Part shown: piece by piece, positions 5,322 to 5,387 of the stretch
Layout of the letters: each line of letters opens with the position of its first letter
Numbering within the stretch: position 1 is the first letter of the stretch
Origin: Rickettsiales bacterium
GTDB taxonomy: Bacteria > Pseudomonadota > Alphaproteobacteria > Rickettsiales > UBA1997
Direction: 5' to 3'
Assembly: GCA_023262945.1 (NCBI GenBank)
Contig: JALQXY010000089.1
Coordinates: 1-5,387, forward strand
DNA: 5,387 bases
Translations under genes and position numbers: made by a program
Notes under the pieces: generated by a model
Database searches by the model: none
The model's input: only the letters and a program-made list of their open reading frames with translations
What the model was told of the DNA's origin: nothing

Positions 5322-5344
5322 AATTCCATTTTAAAAGTTTTAAA
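5316..5344 (+). repeat. ATACCAA...CATTTTAAAAGTTTTAAA repeat, copy upstream of petA
   Basis: The left part (5316-5336) matches the reverse complement of 82-102 at 17 of 21 positions. The right part (5327-5344) is identical to 1724-1741. Sharing parts with two places in the island region suggests one dispersed repeat or IS-end family with several decayed copies. The rest of 5201-5387 shows no gene on either strand. Confidence 0.45.
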
Positions 5345-5387
5345 AAAATTAAAATTCTAACTTCATATTTTTGGCTAAAAATGATTG

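Overview
This AT-rich window looks like part of the chromosome of an alphaproteobacterium, most likely a Rickettsiales-type or similar host-associated lineage. The main support is a bacterial cytochrome bc1 set (Rieske protein with a twin-arginine signal, separate cytochrome b and cytochrome c1) and a complex I 24 kDa subunit, in very AT-rich DNA with almost no Shine-Dalgarno signals and with decayed mobile-element debris. Placement below class level is inference from composition and gene style.

Layout: the window has two halves facing in opposite directions. The right half (about 1961-5387) is a minus-strand respiratory operon, petA - petB - petC - nuoE, with gaps of 8, 50 and 5 bp. A good extended -10 promoter lies about 110 bp before petA. 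PetABC is the ubiquinol:cytochrome c oxidoreductase (complex III). NuoE is a peripheral NADH dehydrogenase (complex I) subunit. All key cofactor residues are present, so the four proteins look functional. Having nuoE at the end of a pet operon, with no nuoF after it, is unusual.

The left half (1-1960) is accessory DNA. It holds a two-gene plus-strand unit: a 77-residue XRE-type regulator and a 278-residue GIY-YIG nuclease with a C-terminal DUF4357-like domain. A symmetric operator-like sequence lies in front of the regulator. A decayed RhuM-type gene follows, with two in-frame stops and a truncated 3' end. A probable transposase C-terminal remnant on the minus strand precedes the unit. The whole 1.7 kb block is bracketed by a perfect 37-bp direct repeat (25-61 and 1741-1777). 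A second small repeat family, built on ATACCAA...CATTTTAAAA, is seen at 82-102, 1724-1741 and 5316-5344.

Interpretation: a small island carrying a regulator and a nuclease sits just downstream of an essential respiratory operon, in a spot that has collected IS ends and pseudogenes. The regulator plus GIY-YIG pair, bounded by direct repeats, is the best candidate here for an uncharacterised system. Nothing in the sequence proves a defence, addiction or homing function.
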